Positions 1 to 11,333 of a DNA stretch of 50,547 nucleotides are shown in pieces. Numbering within the stretch: position 1 is the first letter of the stretch; every line of letters begins with the position of its first letter. This DNA comes from Thiobacillus denitrificans (lineage in GTDB: Bacteria > Pseudomonadota > Gammaproteobacteria > Burkholderiales > Thiobacillaceae), in NCBI GenBank assembly GCA_020725005.1, contig DYFW01000005.1:1-50547 (forward strand). The letters run 5' to 3'. The notes under the pieces are model-generated. The model was not told the origin of the DNA, searched no databases, and saw only the letters and a list, made by a program, of their open reading frames with translations. The position numbers were made by a program, and so were the translations under genes.

Positions 1-2362
<2,362 letters not shown>

Positions 2363-2378
<16 letters not shown>

Positions 2379-3511
2379 CTCCGGTACGCGTCGTCGGCGC
2401 CGGGCCGGTCGGCGCGGTGTGCGCGCTCGCGCTCGCGCAGCAGGGCGTGCCGGTCTGCGTGCTCGAAGCGCAGCCGGAAACCGCGCGTGGCGACTCGCGC
2501 ACGCTGGCGCTCGCGCAGGGTTCGCGCCTGATACTCGAACGCCTCGGCGTGTGGAGTCGGCTCGCCGACGTCACGCCGATCACCCGCATCCACATCTCGC
2601 AGCGCGGCGCGCTCGGCGTGACGCGCCTGGACGCCGGGGACCTGAATGTTCCGGCGCTGGGCTACGTGCTGTCGTATGCCGAGCTCGCCGCCGCGCTGAA
2701 GCAGGCGCTGCGCGACGCCGACGTCGCGGTCGAGTACGGCATCGCGGTTGCGCGCATCGGAGCGTCGGCAGCGGCGGCGGAGCTTGCCACTGCCGACGGC
2801 CGCACGCTCGCCACGCCGCTCGCGGTCGTCGCCGACGGCGGCCGCGGTGACGACGCCCCCCAGCCCAGATTCGAGCGCGACTACGACCAGATGGCCGTGG
2901 TCTGCGACGTGCAGACGGAATTGCCGCATGCCGGCCAGGCCTTCGAGCGCTTCACCCCGGACGGCCCTGCGGCACTGCTACCAAAAGGCGACCGCTACGC
3001 CCTCGTGTGGACGGCGGCGCGCGCCGATGCCGAGCGCATCGCCGCGCTGCCCGACACGGCATTCCTCACCGCGCTGCAGGCGCATTTTGGCGGGCGCCGC
3101 GGGCGCTTCCTCGAAGCCGGCCCGCGCAAGACCTTTCCGCTCAAGCTCACCTGGACCGGCAGCGAAGCGGGGAACCGCGTCGTGCGCATCGGCAACGCGG
3201 CCCAGACGCTGCACCCGGTCGCGGGCCAGGGCTTCAACATCGGCCTCAGGGACGCCTGGGAGCTGGCGGCGCTCGCCGGCGACACCCCGGCGGATGCGCT
3301 CGGCGGCGCCGCCATGCTCGCCGCCTACGCGCGCGGCCGCCGTGCCGACGTCGTCGGCGGACTCGGCTTCACCGATTTCCTGGTGCGCACCTTCTCCAAT
3401 GATCTCGGTCCGCTGCGCCACGCCCGCGGCCTCGGCCTCCTGGCGCTGGAAGCCTTTCCGCCGGCGAAGCGCTTCGTTGCGCGGCGCATGATGTTCGGGG
3501 CGAACGGATGA
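2363..3511 (+). CDS. ubiH: FAD-dependent ubiquinone biosynthesis hydroxylase UbiH
   Basis: A 382-residue group A flavoprotein monooxygenase. The Rossmann motif VVGAGPVGAVCALALAQQG is at the N-terminus, and the second FAD/substrate region GQGFNIGLRDAWELAALA is near residue 290. UbiH hydroxylates a ring carbon of the ubiquinone precursor. The start at ATG 2363 gives an N-terminus just before the Rossmann motif and overlaps pepP by 16 bases. A much longer open frame runs upstream through pepP, but its translation there is arginine/alanine-rich shadow sequence. It sits directly before a second hydroxylase gene, which favours UbiH plus a UbiI/UbiF-like partner. Confidence 0.85.
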
Positions 3512-4665
3512 GCGTGGCGCGCTATCAGGCCGTCGTCGTCGGCGCCGGGCTGGTCGGCGCCGCCGCCGCGCTCGCGCTCGGCCGCCGCGGCGTGCGCGTC
3601 GCGCTGATCGAGCGCCAGCCGCCCGCCGTGCCTGACGCGGCCTGGGATCCCCGCATCTATGCCATCAGCCCGGCGAGCCAGCGTTTCCTCGAGGCGATCG
3701 GCGCCTGGCAGCGGCTGGAGGCAGACCGCGTCCAGCCGGTGTTCCGCATGGACGTCGCCGGCGACGCCGGGGGCGCGGTGCGGCTCGACGCCTACGAAGC
3801 CGGCGTGCCGCGCCTCGCCGCCATCCTCGAAAGCGGCCGCCTGCAGCACGCGTTGTGGCAGGCGATCGACGCCGGCGGCAGCGTGGCGCGCCACTGCCCG
3901 GCGGCGATCGCGTCGATCGAACGTGGCGAGGGCATGACGCGCATCGAACTCGACGCCGGCACGCTGCTGGAAACCGAGCTCGTGATCGGTGCCGACGGCG
4001 CGGCCTCGCGCATTCGCGACTGGGCGGGGATCGCGTCGACACGCACTCCCTATGGCCAGAGCGGCGTGGTGGCGAACTTTTCCTGCGAGCGTGCGCACCG
4101 CGGCACCGCCTTCCAGTGGTTCGCGGGCGGCGACATCCTCGCGTGGCTGCCGTTGCCGGGAACCCGGATGTCGATGGTCTGGTCTACTTTGTCGGCGCAT
4201 GCGGACGAGCTCGTGGCGTTGGATGCGCGGGCGCTGGTCGAGAAAGTGCGCGTGGCAGGGCACGACCGTCTCGGTGCGCTCGACTTGCTGACGCGGGCTG
4301 CCGCCTTTCCGCTGCGGCTGATCCGGGTCGAATCCGTCGTCGCGCCCGGCGTCGCGCTGATCGGTGATGCCGCGCACGGCGTGCATCCGCTGGCGGGGCA
4401 GGGCGTCAACCTCGGCTTCGGCGACGCCGAGGCGCTGGTCGAGGTGCTGGCGCAGCATCGCCGGGCACCCCTCGGCGACCTGCGCATCCTGCAGGCCTAC
4501 GCCCGCCAGCGCGCCGAGCCCGTGCTGCGCATGCAGGCGCTCACCCACGGCCTGCACCATTTGTTCGCTACGCCGCGCGCCGGATGGCTGCGCAACGCCG
4601 GGATGTCCCTCGTCGACCGTCTGGCGCCGATGAAAGCGGCGCTGGTGCGCGAGGCGATGTCCTGA
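3508..4665 (+). CDS. UbiI/UbiF-family ubiquinone hydroxylase
   Basis: A second 385-residue flavin monooxygenase paralogous to UbiH. It has VVVGAGLVGAAAALALGRRG at the N-terminus, the DPRIYAIS segment typical of ubiquinone hydroxylases near residue 50, and GDAAHGVHPLAGQGVNLGFG near residue 290. It probably hydroxylates a different carbon of the ring than UbiH. Betaproteobacteria vary in which of UbiI, UbiF, UbiL or UbiM they use, and sequence inspection alone does not tell them apart, so no symbol is given. The ATG overlaps the ubiH stop as ATGA, which indicates translational coupling. Confidence 0.85.
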   Translation: MSVARYQAVVVGAGLVGAAAALALGRRGVRVALIERQPPAVPDAAWDPRIYAISPASQRFLEAIGAWQRLEADRVQPVFRMDVAGDAGGAVRLDAYEAGVPRLAAILESGRLQHALWQAIDAGGSVARHCPAAIASIERGEGMTRIELDAGTLLETELVIGADGAASRIRDWAGIASTRTPYGQSGVVANFSCERAHRGTAFQWFAGGDILAWLPLPGTRMSMVWSTLSAHADELVALDARALVEKVRVAGHDRLGALDLLTRAAAFPLRLIRVESVVAPGVALIGDAAHGVHPLAGQGVNLGFGDAEALVEVLAQHRRAPLGDLRILQAYARQRAEPVLRMQALTHGLHHLFATPRAGWLRNAGMSLVDRLAPMKAALVREAMS

Positions 4666-4691
4666 TGATTTTTCCCACTGGAGCACTACGC

Positions 4692-5405
4692 ATGAAATTC
4701 CTCTCTCTCGCCCTGGCTGCCGGCCTCATGTTCGCTAGCGCCGCGCACGCCAACGAAGCGGCGATCCGCAAGGCGCTGACCGCGCAATTCCCCGGCGCGC
4801 AGATCGCTTCGGTGACGAAGACGCCCTACAGCGGCCTGTTCGAGGTCTATCTCGACGGCCAGCTGATCTACGTCGACGCCAAGGCGCAATACGTCTTCCT
4901 GGGCGACGTGGTCGACCTCAAGAGCCGCACGAACCTTACCCAGCAGAAGCTCAACCAGCTGCAGGCGGTGAAGTGGGACACGCTGCCGCTGCAGGACGCG
5001 CTGAAGACCGTGAAAGGCAAGGGCGAACGCCGCCTCGTCGTGTTCTCCGACGTCGATTGCCCCTACTGCCGCAAGTTCGAGGAAGAACTCGCCAAGGTCG
5101 ACAACATCACCGTCTACACTTTCCTCTACCCGGTCGAAGGCCTGCATCCCAAGGCGGTGCAGGCCTCGAAGCAGATCTGGTGCGCGCCCGACCGCAACAA
5201 GGCCTGGAACGACTACATCGACGACGGCAAGCTGCCCAGGAACGACGGCAAGTGCGCCAACCCGGTCGACGCCACCATCGCGCTCGGCCAGCGCCTGCGC
5301 ATCAACGGCACGCCCACGCTGATCTTCGCCAACGGCCAGCGCGTGCCGGGCATGGTGCCGGCCGCGCAACTCGAGCGCCTGCTCGCAGCCAACGCCAGGC
5401 AATGA
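4692..5405 (+). CDS. dsbC: Periplasmic thiol:disulfide isomerase DsbC
   Basis: A 237-residue secreted protein. The Sec signal peptide covers residues 1-20 with likely cleavage after AHA. An N-terminal dimerisation domain follows (to about residue 75), then a thioredoxin-fold domain with the active site CPYC at residues 123-126 and the cis-proline segment INGTPTLIF near residue 206. E. coli DsbC has CGYC; the proline variant is seen in some other proteobacteria. The protein isomerises wrong disulfides in the periplasm, with electrons from DsbD. ATG 4692 gives the clean signal peptide; it follows the hydroxylase gene by 26 bases and may share its transcript. Confidence 0.9.
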   Translation: MKFLSLALAAGLMFASAAHANEAAIRKALTAQFPGAQIASVTKTPYSGLFEVYLDGQLIYVDAKAQYVFLGDVVDLKSRTNLTQQKLNQLQAVKWDTLPLQDALKTVKGKGERRLVVFSDVDCPYCRKFEEELAKVDNITVYTFLYPVEGLHPKAVQASKQIWCAPDRNKAWNDYIDDGKLPRNDGKCANPVDATIALGQRLRINGTPTLIFANGQRVPGMVPAAQLERLLAANARQ

Positions 5406-5834
5406 GCCTGCGTCCGGGAATGCGCGCCATGTCAGCGACGACTTTGTCTGGGCGATCCGCCCGGCGCCTTGCTTGCCTCGCCCTGGCCTGAGTGGTGACG
5501 CGCAAGCCGGCATTGTGCCGGGCTCGGTGATCGCACATCCGCGCGGCGTTGCCACGCTTCCTGGACAGGGCGTGGATAGGGGAGGATGGTGACGGGAAAT
5601 TCGAGTTCGAAAGTTTCGGATCAATAATCCTGCGTCCCGAAACGCAAGCAAGCATCAAAAAAATTCTGGGTTCCACGTGATTTCCTGCGGGTTCCTCGCC
5701 GCCGTTTTTTTCGTGCTGGATGCGCTCGGCCACGGCATCGTCCGTGCTGCATACAAGCGCTCGGCGGTTTTGCCCCGGCTTGTGGGCCGGAGTGGGCCCG
5801 CATGCTATTCGAATTTGAATCCGCGAAAAAAAAA
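5406..5834. other. Intergenic region between dsbC and soxB terminator
   Basis: I see no convincing gene in this ~430-base stretch. Open frames here are short, antisense or of shadow-like composition, and no RNA gene, repeat or sigma-54-type promoter was recognised. The last part is AT-richer than its surroundings and leads into the hairpin at 5835-5850. Confidence 0.5.
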
Positions 5835-5856
5835 GGGGGCCTGAGCCCCCTTTTTT
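5826..5856. terminator. Bidirectional rho-independent terminator after soxB
   Basis: A perfect GC stem, GGGGGC at 5835-5840 and GCCCCC at 5845-5850 with a CTGA loop, is flanked by nine A on the left and six T on the right. Read from the minus strand it follows the soxB stop (5875) by about 20 bases and ends in a run of T, so it should stop soxB transcription. The right-hand T run would also stop plus-strand readthrough from dsbC. Confidence 0.9.
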
Positions 5857-5874
5857 ACTGCCGTGACGCCAGCC

Positions 5875-7617
5875 TCAGGACACGCCGCCCTTGTAGTCGG
5901 CGATGCCCGGGTTGTTCTTGCCGATGCCGACGATCTTCGGCTCGTTGAGGACGACCTTCTTGATCGTCTTCTTCGAGGCGAGGAATTGTTCGACGACGTC
6001 CCAGATCGGGGTGTCCTTGACGGGGGCCGCCACCGATGCCCAGCCCGCGACCTTGTAGTTTTTCTTCGGATCGATCGGCTTGCCCTTCAGCATCATGTTG
6101 GTGATGCGGCTGCCGATCCTGGCGTTCGGGTTGATCGTGTACTGCAGGCCGCCGACGCGCACCATGTCGCCGCCCTGCTGGTAGTACGGGTCGGGGTTGA
6201 AGATGTTGTCGGCGACGTCTTCCAGGATGGTCTTGATCATCTCGCCGCTCATTTCGTTGAGCGTGGTGCCGGGGTAGGTCAGCGCCATCTGGTCCATCAT
6301 GCGCTCGTAGGTGATGGTCTCGCCCGGCAGGAGGCTGGTGCCCCAGCGCACGCCCGGCGAGAACGAGATCTCCGCGCCCTTGACTTCCATCAGCGCGTCG
6401 CAGATGAGCTGGTCCCACGTGCCGTTGAAGTTGCCGCGGCGGTACAGCAGTTCCTCGGTGACGGCGAGCGGCTTGCTGAGCTTGGATTCGTAGGGCGCGC
6501 GCACCTTCTTGATGTATGCACTCATCGCCGGATCGGCCGGCAGCAGGTTGGAGAACACCGGCAGCAGGCGGTAGTTGAAGCTCTGCACCTTGCCGCCGCG
6601 AACGTCGAAGTCCATCACGCCGAGGAACTTGCCGTTGGAGCCGGCGTTGGTGACCAGCGTGGTGCCGCCGCGGGCGTTCTTGACCGGTACCGGGCGCGGC
6701 ATGCCGTCGTGGGTGTGGCCGCCGAAGATCGCGTCGACGCCGTGGATGCGCGACGCCATCTTGAGGTCGACGTCCATGCCGTTGTGCGACAGCACGACCA
6801 CGACCTGCGCGCCCTTGGCGCGCGCCTCGTCGACCCATTTCTGCAGGCTGTCGTCGCGGATGCCGTAGCTCCAGTCGGGGATCAGGTAGGCCGGGTTGGC
6901 GATCGGGGTGTAGGGGAAGGCCTGGCCGATCACGGCGATCTTGACGCCGTTCTGCTCCTTGATGACGTAGGGCTTGAACACCTGGTCGCCGAAATCGTTG
7001 GTGACGATGTTCTGCGCGACGAAATCGACGCCGGCCTTCTTGAAGTCCTTGTTGACGACTTCCAGCATGCGGTCGGCGCCGAAGGTCGCTTCCCAGTGCG
7101 GCGTCATGATGTTCACGCCGAGCTGGATGCAGGCGTCGACCATGTCCTGCGCGTTGGTCCACAGTGAAGTGGCGGAGCCCTGCCAGGTGTCGCCGCCGTC
7201 GAGCAGCAGCGCGCCGGGGCGCTGGGCGCGCAGCATGTCGACCAGCGTCTTCAAGTGGGCAAAGCCGCCGACCTTGCCGTAGACCCGGGCGGCTTCGGTG
7301 AAGTCGAGGTAGCTGAAGGCGTGGGCCTCGGCGGTGCCGGGCTTGATGCCGAAATGCTTCAGCAATTCCTGGCCCACGATGTGCGGCACCTTGCCGCGTG
7401 CGGGGCCCACGCCGATGTTGACGTTGGGCTCGCGGAACCAGATCGGCATGAGCTGCGCATGGCAGTCGGTGAAATGCAGGAACGAGACATTGCCCTTGCG
7501 GGGCACGTTGTACAGGCCGGGGTCATTGCCAGCCAGGGCGGACTTGCTGTCGATCGCCATGCCGGAGGCGGCGGCGACGGCCAGCAGTTGCAGAAACTCG
7601 CGGCGGTTCATGTGCAT
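5875..7617 (-). CDS. soxB: Thiosulfohydrolase SoxB of the Sox sulfur-oxidation system
   Basis: A 580-residue periplasmic enzyme of the 5'-nucleotidase-like metallophosphatase fold. SoxB hydrolyses the terminal sulfate from the thiosulfonate on the SoxYZ carrier. A twin-arginine-type leader (RREFLQL near residue 5) is followed by metal-site segments HFTDCHAQL, DGGDTWQGSATS, LSHNGMD and GGHTHDGMPRP. The C-terminal domain is complete. No soxXYZA or soxCD gene is in the window, so soxB stands alone here with its own terminator. A LysR gene is upstream in the same orientation, 140 bases away, and could be its regulator. ATG 7617 and ATG 7611 are both possible starts. Confidence 0.95.
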   Translation of the reverse strand: MHMNRREFLQLLAVAAASGMAIDSKSALAGNDPGLYNVPRKGNVSFLHFTDCHAQLMPIWFREPNVNIGVGPARGKVPHIVGQELLKHFGIKPGTAEAHAFSYLDFTEAARVYGKVGGFAHLKTLVDMLRAQRPGALLLDGGDTWQGSATSLWTNAQDMVDACIQLGVNIMTPHWEATFGADRMLEVVNKDFKKAGVDFVAQNIVTNDFGDQVFKPYVIKEQNGVKIAVIGQAFPYTPIANPAYLIPDWSYGIRDDSLQKWVDEARAKGAQVVVVLSHNGMDVDLKMASRIHGVDAIFGGHTHDGMPRPVPVKNARGGTTLVTNAGSNGKFLGVMDFDVRGGKVQSFNYRLLPVFSNLLPADPAMSAYIKKVRAPYESKLSKPLAVTEELLYRRGNFNGTWDQLICDALMEVKGAEISFSPGVRWGTSLLPGETITYERMMDQMALTYPGTTLNEMSGEMIKTILEDVADNIFNPDPYYQQGGDMVRVGGLQYTINPNARIGSRITNMMLKGKPIDPKKNYKVAGWASVAAPVKDTPIWDVVEQFLASKKTIKKVVLNEPKIVGIGKNNPGIADYKGGVS

Positions 7618-7757
7618 CGGTTACACCTCTCTCACTAATATGCGCTTGGAGCATTATGCGTTCCGGGTAGCGCTTGGAAAATAGTTAATTGAGTCTATGC
7701 ATGCCGGGGCGTTCTGGCGGCGGGCACGCGTCTGGCAGCGGTCGGCCGGGGGGGGGC

Positions 7758-8615
7758 TTAACCGCCGCGCCCACGCTCCTCCCGCGCGAGTTCCCGCAGG
7801 CCCGCCAGCGCGACCGCCAGCGTCGCGCTGGGGCTGTCGCGTGGGAATACCATCCACGCCGGCAGTCGTAGCGTGGGGCTGTCGGGAATCTGCCACAGAC
7901 GCCCGGCGTCGAGGTACTGGCGCACCAGGCGCTGCGGGAAATAGCCGCTGCCGCCATAGGTGAGCAGTTGCTGCACGCCAAGCCAGCCGATGTTGGCGAC
8001 GAGCGCGGGCGGGCCGACTTCGGGGTGGTGGTCGCTGAAGAGGGCGTGGAATTCCGGCCCCCAGTCGATATGGATGTAGCCGGGATCGGGCCAGCCGCGC
8101 GCGAGGTCGCTGGTCACCAAGAGCAGGGTCTCGTCGAACAGCGCCTCGACGACAAGCCCGGGGCGCGAGGTGGGGGTGTACATCACGCCGATGTCGACGC
8201 TGCCTTCGATGAGGCCCTGCATGATGTCGGCCTCGAAGCCGATCTCCAGGCGCAGCGACACGTCCGGCGCCGCCTTGCGCATCCATGCCACCCAGTGCGG
8301 CAGGAAACCTTCCCACACCGCGATGCGGCCCGACAACGTGAGCACGTCGTGAAAACCCTGCGGCAGGCCGACGTCGTGGCGCGCCTGTTCGACCGTGCGC
8401 ACCAGGTGCTTGGCGTGGCGCAGGAAGCGTTTGCCCGCCGGGGTGAGTTCGGCGCCATTGCGGCCGCGCTGGAACAGGCGTGCGCCGAGCAGGGTTTCCA
8501 GATTGTGGATGCGCGCGCTCACCGTCGACTGCGTGACGTGCAGGCGGCTCGCGGCCGCGACGAAATTTCCGGTGGCGGCGACGGCGAGGAAGGTGCGGGC
8601 GAGTTCGGTGTCCAT
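7758..8615 (-). CDS. LysR-family transcriptional regulator
   Basis: A 285-residue LysR protein. The N-terminal winged helix-turn-helix reads LARTFLAVAATGNFVAAASR then LHVTQSTVSARIHNLE, and a periplasmic-binding-like effector domain follows (about residues 90-285). It is transcribed divergently from the DsrC-like gene across about 100 bases, the usual geometry for a LysR regulator and its target, and lies upstream of soxB in the same direction. A role in sulfur metabolism is an inference from these neighbours. An inverted repeat with a T-N11-A core at 8619-8635, directly before its start codon, may be its own binding site. Confidence 0.85.
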   Translation of the reverse strand: MDTELARTFLAVAATGNFVAAASRLHVTQSTVSARIHNLETLLGARLFQRGRNGAELTPAGKRFLRHAKHLVRTVEQARHDVGLPQGFHDVLTLSGRIAVWEGFLPHWVAWMRKAAPDVSLRLEIGFEADIMQGLIEGSVDIGVMYTPTSRPGLVVEALFDETLLLVTSDLARGWPDPGYIHIDWGPEFHALFSDHHPEVGPPALVANIGWLGVQQLLTYGGSGYFPQRLVRQYLDAGRLWQIPDSPTLRLPAWMVFPRDSPSATLAVALAGLRELAREERGRGG

Positions 8616-8618
8616 ATC

Positions 8619-8635
8619 TATCGGTTTTTTCGATA
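8619..8635. promoter_or_regulatory. Candidate LysR operator between the regulator and the DsrC-like gene
   Basis: Inverted repeat TATCG-N7-CGATA containing a T-N11-A core (8621-8633), the general form of LysR-type binding sites. It lies in the AT-rich divergent gap, four bases from the LysR start codon, which suits autorepression. I cannot tell which flanking gene it mainly controls. Confidence 0.45.
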
Positions 8636-8721
8636 TTAAATACCAAAATTAATCGCTGGATAGATATATTAGTGATCCCTAAACTACGGCCATCCCATCC
8701 CTGCAACGAGAGGAGACCGTG

Positions 8722-9060
8722 ATGAACCCGATGACCGACCCCCTGGCCGTGCTGCCCGAGCGCGATGCCGAGGGCTATCTCGTCGAGCCGGGTGACTGGA
8801 ACGAGGATGTCGCCCGTGTGCTTGCCCGCGAGGAGCAGATCGCGCTGACCGACGACCACTGGGACGCGATCCGCTTCATGCGCGACTATTACGACGAACA
8901 CCAGATCGCCGCCGACGCGCGCTTCGTCATCAGGCACCTGTCGGAACGCTTTGGCCGCGACGCGCAGAAGAAGCTGTTCGAGCTCTTTCCTTACGGCTAC
9001 GTGAAGCAGGCGTGCAAGATCGCCGGCATGAAGCGCCCGCGTGCCTGGAGCACGGGTTGA
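8722..9060 (+). CDS. DsrC/TusE-family sulfur-carrier-like protein lacking the penultimate cysteine
   Basis: A 112-residue DsrC-fold protein. Family segments include GYLVEPGDWNEDVARVLA, HWDAIRFMRDYYDEH and the C-terminal arm LFPYGYVKQACKIAGMKRPR. In DsrC the arm carries two cysteines ten residues apart; TusE keeps only the last one. Here the upstream cysteine (Cys98) is present, and the position of the final one holds Trp109, followed by STG. It therefore should not act as an ordinary TusE sulfurtransferase; a regulatory or sulfur-binding role is possible. ATG 8722 has AGGAG six bases upstream; an adjacent GTG at 8719 would add one residue. The stop overlaps the next gene. Confidence 0.85.
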   Translation: MNPMTDPLAVLPERDAEGYLVEPGDWNEDVARVLAREEQIALTDDHWDAIRFMRDYYDEHQIAADARFVIRHLSERFGRDAQKKLFELFPYGYVKQACKIAGMKRPRAWSTG

Positions 9061-9767
9061 GGCGGGTGCGCAAGCTGGCCTATTCGGTCTCCGAGCGCGA
9101 ACACTGGATTTCCGCGCTCGGGGGGGTCGTCGCCATCCTCGCCGTGGTGTGGGTCGGGCAGACCTGGCTGGATGGCCACGGCGGCGTGCTTGCCACAGCG
9201 TCGATGGGGGCCTCGGCGGTATTGCTGTTCGCCGCGCCGCACGGCGCGCTGTCGCAGCCGTGGCCGGTGTTCGGCGGGCACGTGGTGTCGGCGCTGATCG
9301 GCGTGAGTTGCGCGCGCTGGCTCGGCGGCGATCTCATGCTCGCTTCCGCGCTCGCGGTCGGTCTGGCGATCGCCGCCATGTACACGCTGCGTTGCCTGCA
9401 CCCGCCGGGCGGCGCCACTGCGCTCTACGCGGTGCTCGGCGGCGAGGCCGTGCACGCGCTCGGCTACGGCTACGTGCTGAGCCCGGTGCTGCTGAATGCG
9501 GCGGTGCTGCTGGGCGTCGCGATCGTCTACAACTATCCCTTCGCCTGGCGGCGCTATCCGCAGGTGTGGCACCGCGCCGCCGCGGCCGACGAGCCGGCCG
9601 AGAAGCACATGATCCCGCACAGCAGCCTGGTCTACGCGCTTTCCCAGATCGACACCTTCGTCGACGTCAGCGAGGAAGACCTGCAGCGCATCTACGCGCT
9701 GGCGCTGGCCGGCGTCCCGGCGACCGCATCCGAAGCTGCAGCGCTACCGGCTGGACCTCGGGCTTAA
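9057..9767 (+). CDS. HPP-family integral membrane protein
   Basis: About 236 residues with four to five hydrophobic helices and the family hallmark LHPPGGATAL near residue 120. HPP proteins are inner-membrane proteins; some cyanobacterial members have been linked to nitrite transport, but the function here is not known. There is no CBS domain. I start it at TTG 9057, which overlaps the stop of the DsrC-like gene as TTGA; GTG 9066 is an alternative. The overlap suggests one transcript for the two genes. The 3' end overlaps the ZIP gene by four bases tail-to-tail. Confidence 0.8.
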   Translation: MRRVRKLAYSVSEREHWISALGGVVAILAVVWVGQTWLDGHGGVLATASMGASAVLLFAAPHGALSQPWPVFGGHVVSALIGVSCARWLGGDLMLASALAVGLAIAAMYTLRCLHPPGGATALYAVLGGEAVHALGYGYVLSPVLLNAAVLLGVAIVYNYPFAWRRYPQVWHRAAAADEPAEKHMIPHSSLVYALSQIDTFVDVSEEDLQRIYALALAGVPATASEAAALPAGPRA

Positions 9768-10696
9768 CCCAGCGTCGTATCCAGCACCATCATGACCGCG
9801 AAGCCCGCCATCAGTCCGATCGTCGCCGGCGTCTGGTGGCCGTTGCGATGGGTTTCGGGAATGACCTCGTGGCTGACCACGAAGATCATCGCGCCGGCGG
9901 CGAGCCCCAGGCCGATCGGGTAGGCGAGCGCGAGGCCGCTGGCGAGGCCGACGCCGAGGAGCGCGCCGAGCGGCTCCATCAGGCCGCTCAGCGCGGCGAT
10001 GCCCACCGCGCGCGCCGGGGTGAGCCCCGCCGCCTTCAGCGCCATCGCGACCGCAAGGCCCTCGGGCACGTCCTGCAGCGCGATCGCGGTGGTGAGCGGC
10101 AGGCCGACGGCGAGGTCGGCCTGCGAGAACGCCACGCCGATGGCCATGCCCTCGGGCAGGTTGTGCAGCGCGATGGCGAACACGAACAGCCATACCCGTG
10201 AGACACGCCCGCAACCGGCGCCGCAGGGGCCGCCATGTTCGTGCGCGTGCGGCGTGAAGCGGTCGAGTCCGAGCATGAGCAGCACGCCGAGCGCAAGCCC
10301 GGCGACGACCGTGAGCGCGCCGGCGTAGGCGCTGCCGGTGAGCGTCTCGCCCGCGTCGAGTCCGGGCAGGATGAGCGAAAAGGAACTCGCCGCCAGCATC
10401 ATCCCAGCGGCCAGTCCCAGCATGGTGTCCTCGGTGCGTGCCGACAGGCGGCGCAGAAAGAGCGCCGGCAGCGCACCCACTGCGGTGGCGGCAAAGCCGG
10501 CGCCGCCGCCGAGCAGCGCCAGGCGCAGCGCCGCGCCGGTCTCGCCGGCCGTCACGCGCCACAGGCTCGACGCGAGCAGCAGCGCCACCGCCGCGAGCGC
10601 GAGCGCGAGGCCGAGCGTGGTGAACGGATGCGCCTGCGCCTGCTGCATCCAGGCGGCGCGCCAGGTGGCCGGGGTATCGGGGTGGGTGAGGTCCAT
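9764..10696 (-). CDS. ZIP-family metal transporter
   Basis: A 310-residue ZIP (zinc/iron permease) protein of the GufA/ZupT type with about eight membrane helices. It has a histidine-rich cytoplasmic loop (TPHAHEHGG) before helix IV, the metal-path motifs ALHNLPEGMAIG and ALQDVPEGLAVA, and SHEVIPETHRNGH near the C-terminus. It should move divalent metal such as zinc into the cytoplasm; specificity is not readable from sequence. ATG 10696 is preferred over an upstream ATG at 10741 because it starts just before the family-like part. A decayed relative lies at 26430-26925. Confidence 0.88.
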   Translation of the reverse strand: MDLTHPDTPATWRAAWMQQAQAHPFTTLGLALALAAVALLLASSLWRVTAGETGAALRLALLGGGAGFAATAVGALPALFLRRLSARTEDTMLGLAAGMMLAASSFSLILPGLDAGETLTGSAYAGALTVVAGLALGVLLMLGLDRFTPHAHEHGGPCGAGCGRVSRVWLFVFAIALHNLPEGMAIGVAFSQADLAVGLPLTTAIALQDVPEGLAVAMALKAAGLTPARAVGIAALSGLMEPLGALLGVGLASGLALAYPIGLGLAAGAMIFVVSHEVIPETHRNGHQTPATIGLMAGFAVMMVLDTTLG

Positions 10697-10772
10697 GCTG
10701 TCCTTGTCGTCTGTCGGCGGTAGTTGCCGGCCGATGCACATTGCGCAGGCAGCGCCTGCGGCCTGCGGGAGA

Positions 10773-11333
10773 TTATCCGCCAGGCGGCCCGTGGTGCAGG
10801 GCAGGGCCGCTTCCGGCGGCGCGTGTCAGCGCCATCCAGTAACGGTGCGGATAGTCGCGCGCCGGGTCGTTCACCGGCAGGCATGCGAGGCCGCGGGCGG
10901 CGAAGAAGCCGATCGCGTCGGCCTGGGCCTTGACCAGCAGGCCGTCGTATCCCGCTGCCCGCGCAGCATCGGCCACGGCGTCGAGCAGGCGGCTGCCGAT
11001 ACCGGCGCGCTGATGTGCCGGGTCGACGTAGAGGCCGTGCAACAGCAGGCCGCGTTGCCCTGCGGGCGTGTCGAGCGGTTCGGCTTCATCCCGCATGGCG
11101 ACGCCGACGAGCGCGCCCCGCGCATCCTCGGCGACGACGCCCGCCATGTGCAGCAGATCGTGAGGGTGGTAGCGGTAGCACGGCAGGGCGAGGCGCTTGA
11201 CGCGCTCGGCGAGTGCCCAGCCCATCACCGCGCGCTCGACGACGGCGTTGGCCGCCGTAAGATCGGCAACGGCCAGAGTGCGCAGGCGCAGGGAGGCGGG
11301 CTGCGCGTGGGCTGGCGTTCTTGGCGCGTTCAT
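10773..11333 (-). CDS. GNAT-family N-acetyltransferase
   Basis: A 186-residue acetyltransferase of the GCN5 fold. The acetyl-CoA loop is visible as LYVDPAHQRAGIGSRLLDAV (about residue 110), followed by the fold's last helix and FFAARGLACLP. The substrate is unknown. The start ATG overlaps the stop of a 23-codon gene as ATGA, so its translation probably depends on that short frame. It belongs to the minus-strand run katG, DUF3846-like gene, micro-ORF and this gene, which hints at a role linked to stress, but that is only context. Confidence 0.82.
   Translation of the reverse strand: MNAPRTPAHAQPASLRLRTLAVADLTAANAVVERAVMGWALAERVKRLALPCYRYHPHDLLHMAGVVAEDARGALVGVAMRDEAEPLDTPAGQRGLLLHGLYVDPAHQRAGIGSRLLDAVADAARAAGYDGLLVKAQADAIGFFAARGLACLPVNDPARDYPHRYWMALTRAAGSGPALHHGPPGG

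Noticed and set aside
7749-7757. Run of nine G after the LysR gene
   Set aside because: It is a homopolymer in a short gap and outside coding sequence, so a phase-variation role is unsupported.
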